64,000 nt of DNA from an uncultured Bacteroidales bacterium. Lineage in GTDB: Bacteria > Bacteroidota > Bacteroidia > Bacteroidales > UBA932. Positions 26,077 through 35,892 of the stretch are shown piece by piece; the stretch's first letter is position 1; each line of letters opens with the position of its first letter. A program made the translations under genes and the position numbers. Below the pieces are notes generated by a model. The model made no database searches and had not been told where the DNA came from. It worked only from the letters and a program-made list of their open reading frames with translations. The stretch covers positions 1 to 64,000 of the forward strand of contig CAKVDS010000001.1 in assembly GCA_934726455.1 (NCBI GenBank), read 5' to 3'.

Positions 26077-26688
26077 TCACACTTTCGCTTCCCGGAAAAC
26101 TTCCACTATTGAGGGGAACGTGTTTTTGAGGTAGGATGGGAGGCTGGATTTGGCGACCCAGGCCGCTTTGGTGATGTCTTCTTCGCGCTGGGGAGTCAGA
26201 TCCACGGGGTCTGTGTACAGCATATTGTACCACCAGGTATGTTTGAGATGCCATATCCCGTTGCGCAGGTAGCAGTGGTCGGTGACACATATCAGGCTCC
26301 CGAGTTCAAGCTGGTCCACCCCCGTCTCCTCCTGCACTTCACGGAGAGCCGTGACCGTGATGTCTTCACCCTCTTCACGGTGCCCCTTCGGGAGATCCCA
26401 AAGGCCGCCACGCCTGATCAGCAGGTAGTCTCCCCGTCTGTTGGAGACGAGCCCCCCGGCGGCATCGACTTCATGGAATTCAGCGCAGACTTTGCGGTAC
26501 ATCCATCCTGTGTTGTCGGTGGGTATATATATGCGGCTCAGGGACTCCGATGCTTCGAACATGTCCACGAGGGTATGGATGCTTATGGTCCGGCCGAAGT
26601 GGAACTCCACTGAATTGGGGTCGGAGAGGGCCTGTTCGTCGGGGCTGCAGATTATCAGGCAGCGATTCTCGAAGTATATCCTGTGCAT
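26077..26688 (-). CDS. NUDIX hydrolase
   Basis: 203 residues from ATG 26688. Residues 1-70 form a small N-terminal domain of unknown role. The NUDIX core follows (about 75-195), with the box G-x5-E-x7-REVQEETGV visible as GHREEGEDITVTALREV and continuing into EETG. It hydrolyses nucleoside diphosphate-linked compounds; the substrate cannot be read, although WDLPKGHREEGE is the style of sanitising or Ap4A-type enzymes. TACTTTTG at 26716-26723 (minus) gives a divergent promoter with the gene at 26741. Confidence 0.88.
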   Translation of the reverse strand: MHRIYFENRCLIICSPDEQALSDPNSVEFHFGRTISIHTLVDMFEASESLSRIYIPTDNTGWMYRKVCAEFHEVDAAGGLVSNRRGDYLLIRRGGLWDLPKGHREEGEDITVTALREVQEETGVDQLELGSLICVTDHCYLRNGIWHLKHTWWYNMLYTDPVDLTPQREEDITKAAWVAKSSLPSYLKNTFPSIVEVFREAKV

Positions 26689-26699
26689 CGGAAAATGAT

Positions 26700-26723
26700 T
26701 ATATTTGCATTGATGCAAAAGTA
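26700..26723. promoter_or_regulatory. Divergent promoter pair
   Basis: TATATTTG (plus, 26700-26707) serves the gene at 26741, and TACTTTTG (minus, 26716-26723) serves the NUDIX gene at 26688. Both fit TAnnTTTG. The two initiation regions overlap, so the two units may compete for polymerase. Confidence 0.5.
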
Positions 26724-26740
26724 ACAAATAAACACGAAAT

Positions 26741-27178
26741 ATGACAGCGCACTATACCAGCAAACACGGGCAGGTGTTAAAGAGCCCTGAGGAACTTTAC
26801 ATGGCATTCTGCGACATGAGCAATTTCACCAGGCTCATGCCGGAGCAGAACAAGGCGGAAATCACGGCGGACTATGACAACCTCAAGGTGTCGGTGCAGG
26901 GTTTCAGCATATCTGTGAAGATTGACGAGAGGCAGCCGTATCGCCTGATAAGGATAATAAGTACCGAGTCTCCGGTGGAGTTTGTCGGCGTCCTTCACTT
27001 TGACCCTTCGGCCCTGCCGGGCAGGACGGATTTCAGCATCGTGCTGGATGCCAACCTCAATTTCATGATGAAGACCATGCTTGGCGGCAAGATACAGCAG
27101 GCTCTGGACAAGGCGGTCGATTCTCTGGTGGACATATCTGAAGGCCGGATGCCGCAGATGCCGGAGGGGATGCTCTGA
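26741..27178 (+). CDS. SRPBCC-fold (polyketide cyclase-like) protein
   Basis: 145 residues, no signal. The pattern of a long N-terminal beta strand, paired short helices (SPEELYMAFCDMSNFTRLM), strands (VSVQGFSISVKIDE) and a C-terminal helix (GGKIQQALDKAVDSLVDI) is that of the START/SRPBCC ligand-binding fold. No ligand can be proposed. The stop overlaps the start of the methyltransferase gene by one base (TGATG), so the two are translationally coupled. Confidence 0.65.
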   Translation: MTAHYTSKHGQVLKSPEELYMAFCDMSNFTRLMPEQNKAEITADYDNLKVSVQGFSISVKIDERQPYRLIRIISTESPVEFVGVLHFDPSALPGRTDFSIVLDANLNFMMKTMLGGKIQQALDKAVDSLVDISEGRMPQMPEGML

Positions 27179-28323
27179 TGGAGGCGGCCTCGGTCTCAAT
27201 AAGGCTCAATCCTTTCAAGGGCTGCGCCGGGCCGGAGGGCGCTCCGGTCCCGTGGAGTCCCTGCGGGCGTATCCTTGAGAGCCGCCCGAGTTTTACTCTT
27301 GACCCGCTTTTCCACGCGGGCTGTTACTATGTCCAGGATTCTTCGGCGATGTACGTCGGGCATATTTTCCGCAGGCTCGTCTTGTCCCAAGGCCGTGAAG
27401 GCTATCTGCGGGTGCTTGACTTGTGCGCTGCCCCAGGCGGCAAGACTACGGACATCGCAGCTTCGTGCCGGGAGCGATTGGGCGATGACTTCCTGCTGGT
27501 GAGCAATGAAGTGATGAAGGCACGGGCCTCTGTATTGTGCGATAATGTGGCCCGGTGGGGTGACCCTTGTGTGGCTGTCACGTCCGTTGACCCGGGAGGA
27601 TTCGCCTGCCTTGAGGGCGGCTTCGATGTGATAGTGGCCGATGTTCCGTGCAGCGGTGAGGGGATGTTCCGCAAGGATCCGCGGGCCCGGGAGGAATGGA
27701 GTCCGGAGGCGGTGAAGCTCTGCGCGGCACGTCAGAGGCGTATTCTTGCCGATGTGTGGCCTGCCTTGAAGCAGGGCGGGCTGTTGATATATTCGACCTG
27801 CACTTATGAGGATGCGGAAAACGACTCCAATCTTGAATGGGCCGCTTCCGAGCTCGGAGGCGAGATGGTGCCGGTTCTTGACGAATACCCGGGATACGGC
27901 GTGGAAGTGACTCGCCGGGGCAATCTGCTTCGGGCCGGGATCGTGCCGGGAGAGGGCCAGTGGGTCGGAGCTTTGAGGAAGACTTCCCCACAGCGCAGCT
28001 CCCGAAGCCTTGATCTGAAGCTCCTGCATCCGCTGCGCGAACCGGGGGTAAGGAAAGGGGAGAACCGGGGCAGGGACCTCATCCCGGATCCGGATTATGC
28101 CCTGAACATAGCCTATGCCGGGGATTACCCTTCTGTGGAACTGGACATGCAGACGGCCCTGAAATATCTCCACAGGGATACGCTTGTTCTGGAAGGTGCT
28201 GCTCCGGGTTATAATGTCGTGACTTACCTCGGGCATCCTCTCGGCTTTGTGAAGAATATCGGCTCAAGGTGCAACAACCTGCTTCCCAAGGGCCGCAGGA
28301 TACTTATGAACGTGAATGTATGA
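27178..28323 (+). CDS. RsmF/NOL1-NOP2-Sun family rRNA cytosine-5 methyltransferase
   Basis: 381 residues. Methylates a cytosine in rRNA with SAM. Motifs: SAM-binding DLCAAPGGKTTDIA (81-94), DVPCSGEGMFRKD with Cys158 and STCTYE with catalytic Cys208. The C-terminal 90 residues match the RsmF-type RNA-binding extension (KNIGSRCNNLLPKGRRI). The N-terminus is short: it begins almost at SIRLNPFKG, without the 60 or so helical residues seen in many relatives, so the true start could be further upstream or the family member is trimmed. An upstream start is blocked by the overlap with the preceding gene. Confidence 0.88.
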   Translation: MEAASVSIRLNPFKGCAGPEGAPVPWSPCGRILESRPSFTLDPLFHAGCYYVQDSSAMYVGHIFRRLVLSQGREGYLRVLDLCAAPGGKTTDIAASCRERLGDDFLLVSNEVMKARASVLCDNVARWGDPCVAVTSVDPGGFACLEGGFDVIVADVPCSGEGMFRKDPRAREEWSPEAVKLCAARQRRILADVWPALKQGGLLIYSTCTYEDAENDSNLEWAASELGGEMVPVLDEYPGYGVEVTRRGNLLRAGIVPGEGQWVGALRKTSPQRSSRSLDLKLLHPLREPGVRKGENRGRDLIPDPDYALNIAYAGDYPSVELDMQTALKYLHRDTLVLEGAAPGYNVVTYLGHPLGFVKNIGSRCNNLLPKGRRILMNVNV

Positions 28324-28327
28324 GAAT

Positions 28328-29173
28328 ATGAGAAAAGTTTTTTCAACAATGGCCCTCGCCCTGCTTTGTGTGCAGGCCTTCGCCCAGGATGCCGACCCGG
28401 CTCCTTTCAAGGCTTCTTATGAGCGTCAGGTGCGCAATGTCGGCCCTGCGGGAGTGGGTGTTGAGACCATCATCAACAAGTGGGAGGCGGCTTGTCCCCG
28501 GGATCCGGACATGTTCGCCGCCCGTTTCAATTTGCTTTTCGCTAAATCGAAAGGGACGCAGGTGGTGCAGAAAGAGGGCCGGAAATACCTTGGTGCATCT
28601 CCGGTGCTGAGCCTGAAAGATTCTCTCGGGCGGGAGGTGAATTATTTTGAAGTGCCGGTGTTCACGGATTCTCTGTACGCAGGCGGCATGAGGGTTATAG
28701 ACAAGGCTATAGATTTGCGTCCGCAGGAGCTGCGCTATCGTTTTTACAAGATCACGGCGCTGCTCGAGTATGAAGGGGAAAGTCCTGACATGGCAGCTCA
28801 GGAGCTGATGTCAATGATAGACGCTTACACTTCTTCAAAAGGGGAGGGATGGACTCTTGACGGAAAACCGTCAGACGAGGAGACATTATGCCAGGCAGTG
28901 GGCGAGTATTGTTATTCGTTTTTCTATCTCGGTACCGGTCAAGGCTATGAGTATTTCCTTAAGGTCTCGCAGAGAATGAATAAACTCTATCCGCGCAACA
29001 CGGTGTTCATAGACAACATAGGTTCTTATTGGCAGGTGGCGAAAGGCAATGCCAAGAAAGCCATGAAATACTATAAAAAAGCGCTCAAAATCAATCCGGA
29101 CGACTACGTTGCCCGGAAAAACATCTCCATCATTCAGCTTTCACAGTCAAAGAAGGGTCGATCTTCGAAATGA
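28328..29173 (+). CDS. Exported tetratricopeptide-repeat protein
   Basis: 281 residues; signal peptide 1-19 ending AFAQ. The body is helical and residues about 215-270 read as TPR units (YYKKALKINPDDYVARKNIS). Members of this kind act as periplasmic scaffolds; the specific role is unknown. It starts 4 nt after the methyltransferase stop and completes the operon 26741-29173. The last 44 nt overlap the 3' end of the convergent permease gene. Confidence 0.75.
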   Translation: MRKVFSTMALALLCVQAFAQDADPAPFKASYERQVRNVGPAGVGVETIINKWEAACPRDPDMFAARFNLLFAKSKGTQVVQKEGRKYLGASPVLSLKDSLGREVNYFEVPVFTDSLYAGGMRVIDKAIDLRPQELRYRFYKITALLEYEGESPDMAAQELMSMIDAYTSSKGEGWTLDGKPSDEETLCQAVGEYCYSFFYLGTGQGYEYFLKVSQRMNKLYPRNTVFIDNIGSYWQVAKGNAKKAMKYYKKALKINPDDYVARKNISIIQLSQSKKGRSSK

Positions 29174-30290
29174 ACAGTGACGGGATGAGCAGAAGGAGCT
29201 GGATGGCGATGAACGCCACGGCGTCAGTCAGAAGTATGCGCAGCGGATCTATGCTCACCGGGACATAGGAGATGAAGTAGTTGGCCGGATCCAGCCGTAT
29301 CACTCCCGTAAGACCTTGGACAGCGCAGAACAGCAGGGCGGCCGCGTTGCCGATCAGCATCCCCTTGAGGCTGATCCTTGCCCCGACGCGGAGAAACACT
29401 CCGGCGATGTCCCTGTCTTTCATGCCGAGGGTCTTGAGAGTGCCGATTGTCGAGATGTTGCGGAACAGCAGTATGAGGAGTCCTGAGACCATGTTGAATC
29501 CCGCCACTATGGTCATCAGCACGAGTATGGCGATGACATTGTAGTCGATAAGGTCGAGCCAGTCGAAGAGCTGGGGGAATCTTTCGGAGGCGCTGAGCGC
29601 TCCAAGCCCGTTCTCGTTCTCATCAGGACTTGCGTAGATGACGGCATTGATTTCCTGCGTGAGAGTTTTCATCGACTTTCTGTCTCTTGAGGAAGAGGAG
29701 AGCGTCACTTCGATGGCGGACGCATCGGAATCCCCCCATCCGTTGAGTCTTCTCATGTCTGATGCGCTTGTCTTGATTATGAGCCCGTCGTCACTGTCGA
29801 TGATGCTGTCGTAGATCTCTATGACCTTGAATTTCCTGACTTTGATCCTGTCGGAGACGAACCAGGCCTGAATGTGGTCGTCAGGGTGTATGTCGAGTTG
29901 TGCCGCCAATGCAGACGGGACCCTCGCCCCCATGCGGACAGTGTCGGCTTCGCTTCCCTTGAACATGACTCCGCGGATTTCGTCTCCCTTGCGGACTATC
30001 CCGCTCCTGCAGATTATCGGACTGATGTCCTCCACACCGTGCAGTGCTCTGATGTCCTCGGCGAAAGAGGGCTCTGACGGTACAGGATCCTCCGTGCCGA
30101 AAAAGTTTCCTCCGCTGCTGCAGATCAGAATGTCGCCTGTGATGTCGGCTGCACCCTTGCGTATCTGCCGGCTGAAGCCTTCGGAGATGCTTACAGCCAG
30201 TATTATGATAAAGAAAGAGATGGCCGTCGCTGCGACGGCCACCCTTCCTTTGAATCGAAGTCGTCCGGCTATGAAGCCTTCGGCTTTCAT
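29130..30290 (-). CDS. FtsX/LolC-type ABC transporter permease
   Basis: 386 residues with the MacB-type layout. One N-terminal helix (about 18-40, VAVAATAISFFIIILAVSI) is followed by a periplasmic domain (about 45-250) and three C-terminal helices (about 262-285, 310-332, 352-375). It resembles LolC/LolE lipoprotein-release permeases, but no ATPase gene is adjacent, so the partner is elsewhere. It starts 1 nt after the M13 peptidase stop. Convergent 3' overlap of 44 nt with the TPR gene. Confidence 0.85.
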   Translation of the reverse strand: MKAEGFIAGRLRFKGRVAVAATAISFFIIILAVSISEGFSRQIRKGAADITGDILICSSGGNFFGTEDPVPSEPSFAEDIRALHGVEDISPIICRSGIVRKGDEIRGVMFKGSEADTVRMGARVPSALAAQLDIHPDDHIQAWFVSDRIKVRKFKVIEIYDSIIDSDDGLIIKTSASDMRRLNGWGDSDASAIEVTLSSSSRDRKSMKTLTQEINAVIYASPDENENGLGALSASERFPQLFDWLDLIDYNVIAILVLMTIVAGFNMVSGLLILLFRNISTIGTLKTLGMKDRDIAGVFLRVGARISLKGMLIGNAAALLFCAVQGLTGVIRLDPANYFISYVPVSIDPLRILLTDAVAFIAIQLLLLIPSLFISKIDPSLTVKAE

Positions 30291-30291
30291 G

Positions 30292-32313
30292 TTACCAGAT
30301 GCTTACCCTCTCGCTTTCAGGTCTCCACATAGGATCCCCTTCTTTGATGCCGAAAGCATCGAAGAATGTCTTGAAGTTGCGGACTGCCACGTTGACCCTG
30401 TTCTCTGCAAGTGAGTGCACATCGAGCTTGGTGAGACGTGCCTTCTCCTCGTCAGTGGCATTCTGTGCCCAGAGGTGGGCGTAACCGATGTAGAATCTCT
30501 GGTCAGCGGTGAATCCGTCTATCGGTGCAGGTTCCTTGCCCGCCAGCTTGTTGTGCAGGGCGGTATAGGCGATGCTGAGCCCGCCGTGGTCGGCGATGTT
30601 CTCTCCGAGGGAGAGGGCTCCGTTGGCGTGTACGCCAGGGAGAATCTCCACCTCGCTGTACTGGTCCACGAGCACTGCGGTCTTGGCTTTGAATGCAGCC
30701 TCGTCCTCCGGACGCCACCAGTTGTTCATGTTGCCGTCCTTGTCGAAGAGTCGGCCCTGGTCGTCGAAGCCGTGGGTCATCTCGTGGCCGATGACAACTC
30801 CGATGGCTCCGTAGTTGACTGCGTCATCCGCATCGGCGTTGAAGAACGGCGGCTGCAGAATGGCTGCCGGGAAGCAGATCTCGTTGGTGGTAGGATTGTA
30901 GTAGGCGTTGACCGTCTGAGGGGTCATGCCCCACTCGCTGCGGTCGGTCGGCTTGCCGAGCTTGCTCAGGTTGTCCTGGACATACCACGCACTGGCAGCC
31001 ATCAGATTGTCCAGATAACTGGCCTCCGGATCGACTGACAGGGTGCTGTAGTCTTTCCATTTGTCAGGATAACCGATCTTGACGGTGAAGTTGGCGAGTT
31101 TCTCCCTTGCGTAGGCCTTGGTGCTGTCGGACATCCATTCGAGGCTGTCAATATGCTGGCCCAGCGAAACCTGGAGCTGCTTCACGAGATCGAGGACTTT
31201 GTTTTTGTATGCCTCCGGGAAATATTTCTTGACATACATCTGTCCTACGGCCTCTCCGAGGATGCTGTTAGGCACGCTCATGGCACGTTTCCAACGTGGC
31301 TTCTGCTCGGTCACTCCGCTCATCTGAGTGCTGAAGAAATCGAAGTTGGCGGCGTAGAAGTCGTCTGAAAGGGCAGATGCGGAACTGCTGATGAACTGTC
31401 CGGCGAGGTAGTCCTTGAGGGCGTCAAGACTGGAGTTTGCCCAGATCTTTGAGAATCCCTTGAAGTAGGACGGCTGCTGTACAATGATCATCCCCGGATT
31501 CTCAATGCCGAGACCCTTGAGGAAGTTTGCGAAGCCGAAGCCGGGATATTCCTTGTCTATCTGCTCCACACTCATCGGGTTGTACTGTTTGGTGTAGTCG
31601 CGGTTCTCTACGCTTGTCCAAGATACCTTGGCGATGGCGTCTTCGGTTGCCAGGGCATTGTCAGCCCTTTTCTGCGCATTGTCGAGACCGCTGAGGGTGA
31701 AGAGTTTGGCAAGCAGCCCGCAGTATCCCTTCTTGAGGGCCGCGTTGCTCTCATCGAGATAGTAGTCACGGTCGCCCATTCCGAGACCTCCCTGACCGAG
31801 GTAGAGGACCTGGTTGTTGCTGTCCATCAGGTCGGCGCTGACTCCGACACTGAAGAAACCGCCTTCTCCGTATTTGTTCAGTTCTGCCAGCTCTGCTGTG
31901 AGTCCGGCCTTGTCTGTGGCGGCATAGATGGCGTCGAGATACTTTTTGAGCGGAGCGGCTCCCTCGGAGTTGAGCCTGATGGAGTCGAGCCCCTGCTTGT
32001 AGAGGTCAACGATCTTCTGGTCAGTGGTGCCTTTGGCCGGAGACATGGTGGCCATCTCGGCGAAAAGCGCATTGAGACGCTCAACATTGTTTTCGCGCAG
32101 GGCGTCGAATGAGCCGAAGCGTGCGTACTCCGGCTTGAGCGGATGTTTCTTTATCCACCCGCCATCGGCGTACTGGTAGAAATCTTTACCTGGGGATACG
32201 GTCAGATCCATGTCGCTGACATCGATACCGGGAACTTTCTCCCCCTTTTCTCCTGACTGGCAGGCAGAGGCCAGCATCATCACAGGGATCATAAACACTA
32301 ATAACTTTTTCAT
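30292..32313 (-). CDS. M13-family (neprilysin/PepO-like) metallopeptidase lipoprotein
   Basis: 673 residues, normal length for the family. Lipobox LASAC (Cys18) places it in the envelope. Zinc motif HEMTH at 510-514, with Glu571 in GENIADHGG as the third ligand. The NAYYNPTTNEICFPAAILQ segment and the PMWRPESERVSIW end are typical. The final tryptophan is as in the NEP family. It cleaves small peptides up to about 40 residues. Operon with the permease; no clear promoter box in the 66-nt gap to mltF. Confidence 0.95.
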   Translation of the reverse strand: MKKLLVFMIPVMMLASACQSGEKGEKVPGIDVSDMDLTVSPGKDFYQYADGGWIKKHPLKPEYARFGSFDALRENNVERLNALFAEMATMSPAKGTTDQKIVDLYKQGLDSIRLNSEGAAPLKKYLDAIYAATDKAGLTAELAELNKYGEGGFFSVGVSADLMDSNNQVLYLGQGGLGMGDRDYYLDESNAALKKGYCGLLAKLFTLSGLDNAQKRADNALATEDAIAKVSWTSVENRDYTKQYNPMSVEQIDKEYPGFGFANFLKGLGIENPGMIIVQQPSYFKGFSKIWANSSLDALKDYLAGQFISSSASALSDDFYAANFDFFSTQMSGVTEQKPRWKRAMSVPNSILGEAVGQMYVKKYFPEAYKNKVLDLVKQLQVSLGQHIDSLEWMSDSTKAYAREKLANFTVKIGYPDKWKDYSTLSVDPEASYLDNLMAASAWYVQDNLSKLGKPTDRSEWGMTPQTVNAYYNPTTNEICFPAAILQPPFFNADADDAVNYGAIGVVIGHEMTHGFDDQGRLFDKDGNMNNWWRPEDEAAFKAKTAVLVDQYSEVEILPGVHANGALSLGENIADHGGLSIAYTALHNKLAGKEPAPIDGFTADQRFYIGYAHLWAQNATDEEKARLTKLDVHSLAENRVNVAVRNFKTFFDAFGIKEGDPMWRPESERVSIW

Positions 32314-32379
32314 ATGAATTTGTAATAATACACACTTTCGCCGCTAAGTTAAGCAAAATTGCGGCTTCCTGTCCTTGTT

Positions 32380-33420
32380 TCAGGGGCAAATCCTTTTGAA
32401 TTCCTCATAAATGGCCATGACCATGTCTACATAGGCCATGGTCTCGCGTCCCTTGAACGGGCCGCGCTTGACAACGCCGCTGTCGAGCACCTCCTGGTCG
32501 CTCATGTCAGGGATGACGCTCTTGACGCTGTCCCAACGGGAAGTGTCCACGCCCCGCTGTCTGGCGAGGTTGAGGATGTCGTCCACCCGTCCCACGCCTG
32601 CATTGTATGCGGCGAGGGCATATTTGTACCTCTCTTCATCGTTCTCTCCCACTTTGTAGTACCTGCGTATGAGCGTGCCCAGAAGCTGTGCTCCCGCCCT
32701 GATGTTCTCCTCGGGGGAGAGCGGGTCGGAGATGCCGTAGCGTTCTGCCGTCCTCGGCATCATCTGCATCAGTCCGCTTGCACCCCGTCTTGAGCGGGCT
32801 TCGATGTGGAAGCGGGATTCCTGATATATGACTGCCGCGAGCAGCCTCCAGTCCCAGCCCAAGGAGTCGGCGTGGGTGCGTATAAGGCTGTCGTAGGGAC
32901 TGATCGACTCCCTGCGCCTGCTCCGGAAGACATCGAAGCGCTTGAGGAAACTGTCCTTTATGCTGTCATGTTCTTCGCTTCCGAGCCAGCACAGAAGCCA
33001 TTGGTTGGCGTCTTCCATGTTGCTGTGGTCATCGTGTCTCATGAGCCACAGGCTTATGCTGTCGACAGGTACGGAGACAAGTACGCTGTCTATCCCGAGA
33101 CTGTCTTCGAAAGGGACGACCACGATGTCCACCTTACCGGCCTTGAGTGAGTCTATCCAGGAGATGTCCTTCCCGGTGATGTCTATCTCGATGCTCTGCC
33201 CGTTGCTTTCGGCATATCTTTCGAGCAGATAGTGGTTGTACCCGACTACAAGGGCCTTGGTAGTGTCCGTCATGCGCCCGAGTTCCAGGATGCTGCGGAT
33301 ATGCGGGCGTATGCCGGCTTCTTCCGGGGACTTTTTGAAGAAAGAGGCGACGATGCTCGCAGCGATCAGGGCTGCCGTCAGCGTGATGACTATGATGGCC
33401 GGGGTGTCTCTGCGATGCAT
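32380..33420 (-). CDS. mltF: Membrane-bound lytic murein transglycosylase, MltF-like
   Basis: 346 residues. N-terminal membrane anchor (8-27), then a solute-binding-like domain (about 55-165) and a C-terminal SLT domain with the catalytic Glu201 in YQESRFHIEA, SRRGASGLMQMMP and AYNAGVGRV. It cleaves glycan strands to give 1,6-anhydro-muropeptides. The joint arrangement of a periplasmic-binding fold with SLT is MltF. It follows the large porin gene by 3 nt. The products feed the AmgK/MurU recycling pair at 38664-40502. Confidence 0.92.
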   Translation of the reverse strand: MHRRDTPAIIVITLTAALIAASIVASFFKKSPEEAGIRPHIRSILELGRMTDTTKALVVGYNHYLLERYAESNGQSIEIDITGKDISWIDSLKAGKVDIVVVPFEDSLGIDSVLVSVPVDSISLWLMRHDDHSNMEDANQWLLCWLGSEEHDSIKDSFLKRFDVFRSRRRESISPYDSLIRTHADSLGWDWRLLAAVIYQESRFHIEARSRRGASGLMQMMPRTAERYGISDPLSPEENIRAGAQLLGTLIRRYYKVGENDEERYKYALAAYNAGVGRVDDILNLARQRGVDTSRWDSVKSVIPDMSDQEVLDSGVVKRGPFKGRETMAYVDMVMAIYEEFKRICP

Positions 33421-33423
33421 GTG

Positions 33424-35880
33424 TTATTTTCTGTTTGTTCCTCCGACAGGCGGTCTCCCGGACGGCTGGGTGTAGAACGGCCAGAAGATGCCGAGCTTCA
33501 ATCCGCCCATGCCGCTGAATGTCACGGTATGTCTGTCGGAACTGAAGAAGTCGTGCTTGTCCAGCGGCCAGCCTCCTCCGGCGTTCTGGTATTTGACGAA
33601 TATGCAGGCCCGCTTCCACTGCATGTTGACGAATATGTCGAAGTAAGGGCCGTTGGTGTAGCTTCTCTCCGTCTGGTTGTAGAACACGCCGATATTCGGG
33701 TTCCACATCGGGGAGTTCCAGGCGGTATTGTAGAACCCGTTGACTCCCAGTTGCATCTGGAGCACTTTCTGTACCGTGAACTGGAAATAGTACCTGAGGT
33801 TGAGGGCGACTGCCGGAAGCGGAACTGACTCATGGTCAGAGGAATACTGGAGGAGCACCCTGTTGTCGAGGTGCAGCGGCCCGAAGGCGAAATCTTTTCG
33901 GAGATCGGCCGACAGGACGTTTATGACGTTGCCGTTTTGGCGTATGATGCCTTGGCTGTCATAGTATATATTGTTGCCTATCAGGGCGTAACCTGCCGAC
34001 AGTGAGGCTTTCCATCTAGGTATTTCCAGACTTCCGGACAGACGTGTCGTGGAGATTTTCGAGAAATCGTTGTCCCAGGCGAAGTGGTTGGCGTTTATAC
34101 GCTGCTGGTAGTAGTTCGGCTCCTGGAGGCGTGTCTCGAAGCGGGCCGTGAAGCTTACCGGGCTTTTCCTTGCGCGCCGGAAAGGATAGAAGTCCAGACG
34201 GGCGTCAGCTTCGAGGCTGAAGTCCCCGAAGTCGTGTCCCAGCATCACATAGCGTCCTTTGGCATCCCAGAAGAAATTGTTCCTGAGCTGCCCTTCCACA
34301 CCCGCGTAGGCGTAGACCGAGTTCTCAGTGTGCCGTGTGCCTCTGACATAACTGCTGTCGAAGTAAGTCTTGACATAGTCTCCGACTCCTACGTCAAGTT
34401 TGGACACTATGGCTTCGCTTGACCATGGCTGAAGCCTGATATAGAGCTTGTTGTCTATCTTGGTCACTCCGAGCGAATCCGCACTTCCGGACGGATCATG
34501 GTTGAAGACATTGTTGTAGAATGCCTTTGACGCCTCGTCCGTGGTCGCGTCGGTGTATTTTCTTGAGTATATTGAAACCTCTCCGCTGTGGCCGATGTAG
34601 GCGGTGGTGATGTCGCGGTCGAGGCTGTCCGCGTTGTATTTATAAGTGGTGTCGCGGGCGGCCCTGATCTTGTTGATGAAACTGAACGGGATGCGCAGCT
34701 GCTGGTCTATGAAGAAACTGCGTTTCTTGACCTTGCTCTTTGCATTTTTGAGATTGACCGGGATGTCTCTGGAGTTCACGGTGGTGTCGCGTATCCACCG
34801 CACCTCCTGCATTCCTCCGTTCTCTCCCATCGTGATGCTGTTGCCGATGTAGCCCGCGTGGGCCGTATATCTCTTGCCGAGCCAGTTGACCTGCGCGACG
34901 GTGGTCGAGTTGGACGTGCTCTCGTTTTCGAGCATGCCCTCCCCGCCGTACCTCTCGTAGAGCAGGGCGAAGTTGAGGGCCGGGGTGATGTTCTGTGTGG
35001 TGAACAGGTGCAGGTTGTTGGATTCCTTGTCGTCCCCGGCGAACAGGGTCCCGAAATATGCCAGTTCGGTGTGCGGGGTCTTGGAGTTGTAGTGAGGCAG
35101 GGTCTCCGGAGAATAGCTCCAGGATTCCAGGGCACTGTAGAATTCAACACCTTCATTGCTCCCGCGTCTGAACCAGTTGTAGTATTGTACTGGGCTTCCG
35201 GCCACGCCGAGCCAGCTGGCATTGACATCGTTGCGCTGGAACGGGTAGTCGTAGAAATGATAGTTGTATGTGGTGTCCGGGATGTACGGCTTTATCTTGC
35301 CGAAGTCCCGGTCCAGGGTCCATGCTATTATGCGCTTGTACTGCATCGAATCGGGGATGGCGTAGGTCTCGAGGATTCTCGGGGTGACTTCCAGAATGCT
35401 GTCCCTGATGGCCTTTTTCTCTTCTTTGGCTGCCCTGATGGAGTCTGCACGGGCTATCATCAACTTGTCGTGCTGCTCCCTGTCGTATTTTTTCCTCTCC
35501 TCTTTGGAGAGTCCTGCGTACCAGGCGTCAAACTTGGCTTTCGCCTTGGCCGTGGAGTCCGCTATGTAGATGGAATCCAGCTTGTCCCAGAGTGTGGAGT
35601 CCAGAAGAGCCTTGAGCGAGTCCCTCGGACTCAGCCTCTTGACGGAGAGAGATGAATCCGGGATTTCAAAGATGTCTTCGTACAGGCTGTCCGCTTCGGA
35701 ACTTCCGCCCCTTGAGGCGCGCGGACGGTAGTTGTATGGAGGGTAGATTACTGTATCCCGGCTCTCGGATACGGAGAGCGTCCCGGACAGGCCGGGGTGA
35801 GCCTCTCCGAAGTCCATGACCCCTGCGGCAGCAATGGCCATCACGGCAGCCGGGAAAAATATGCGGGACATCAATTTCAT
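33424..35880 (-). CDS. Large putative outer-membrane porin
   Basis: 818 residues from ATG 35880; another ATG at 35871 would also give a signal peptide. The Met at 35940 lies beyond the promoter box and is rejected. The body is beta-strand rich with Trp/Tyr at strand ends (YYNWFRRGSNEGVEFY, IQWKRACIFVKYQNAGGGW-like close). It fits the Bacteroidetes 'putative porin' family (Porin_10-like). A polar, Asp/Ser-rich and Lys/Glu-rich N-terminal region (about 40-190) precedes the barrel. Followed after 3 nt by mltF. Confidence 0.75.
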   Translation of the reverse strand: MKLMSRIFFPAAVMAIAAAGVMDFGEAHPGLSGTLSVSESRDTVIYPPYNYRPRASRGGSSEADSLYEDIFEIPDSSLSVKRLSPRDSLKALLDSTLWDKLDSIYIADSTAKAKAKFDAWYAGLSKEERKKYDREQHDKLMIARADSIRAAKEEKKAIRDSILEVTPRILETYAIPDSMQYKRIIAWTLDRDFGKIKPYIPDTTYNYHFYDYPFQRNDVNASWLGVAGSPVQYYNWFRRGSNEGVEFYSALESWSYSPETLPHYNSKTPHTELAYFGTLFAGDDKESNNLHLFTTQNITPALNFALLYERYGGEGMLENESTSNSTTVAQVNWLGKRYTAHAGYIGNSITMGENGGMQEVRWIRDTTVNSRDIPVNLKNAKSKVKKRSFFIDQQLRIPFSFINKIRAARDTTYKYNADSLDRDITTAYIGHSGEVSIYSRKYTDATTDEASKAFYNNVFNHDPSGSADSLGVTKIDNKLYIRLQPWSSEAIVSKLDVGVGDYVKTYFDSSYVRGTRHTENSVYAYAGVEGQLRNNFFWDAKGRYVMLGHDFGDFSLEADARLDFYPFRRARKSPVSFTARFETRLQEPNYYQQRINANHFAWDNDFSKISTTRLSGSLEIPRWKASLSAGYALIGNNIYYDSQGIIRQNGNVINVLSADLRKDFAFGPLHLDNRVLLQYSSDHESVPLPAVALNLRYYFQFTVQKVLQMQLGVNGFYNTAWNSPMWNPNIGVFYNQTERSYTNGPYFDIFVNMQWKRACIFVKYQNAGGGWPLDKHDFFSSDRHTVTFSGMGGLKLGIFWPFYTQPSGRPPVGGTNRK

Positions 35881-35892
35881 CTCTGCAAACGG

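Noticed and set aside
26024..26290. N-terminal extension of QueA
   Set aside because: It overlaps the NUDIX gene in another frame, and MKLSQFNFDLP at 26023 is the normal QueA start.
30415..31038. Plus-strand ORF opposite the M13 peptidase gene
   Set aside because: Antisense shadow of a well-supported gene with no signal or domain.
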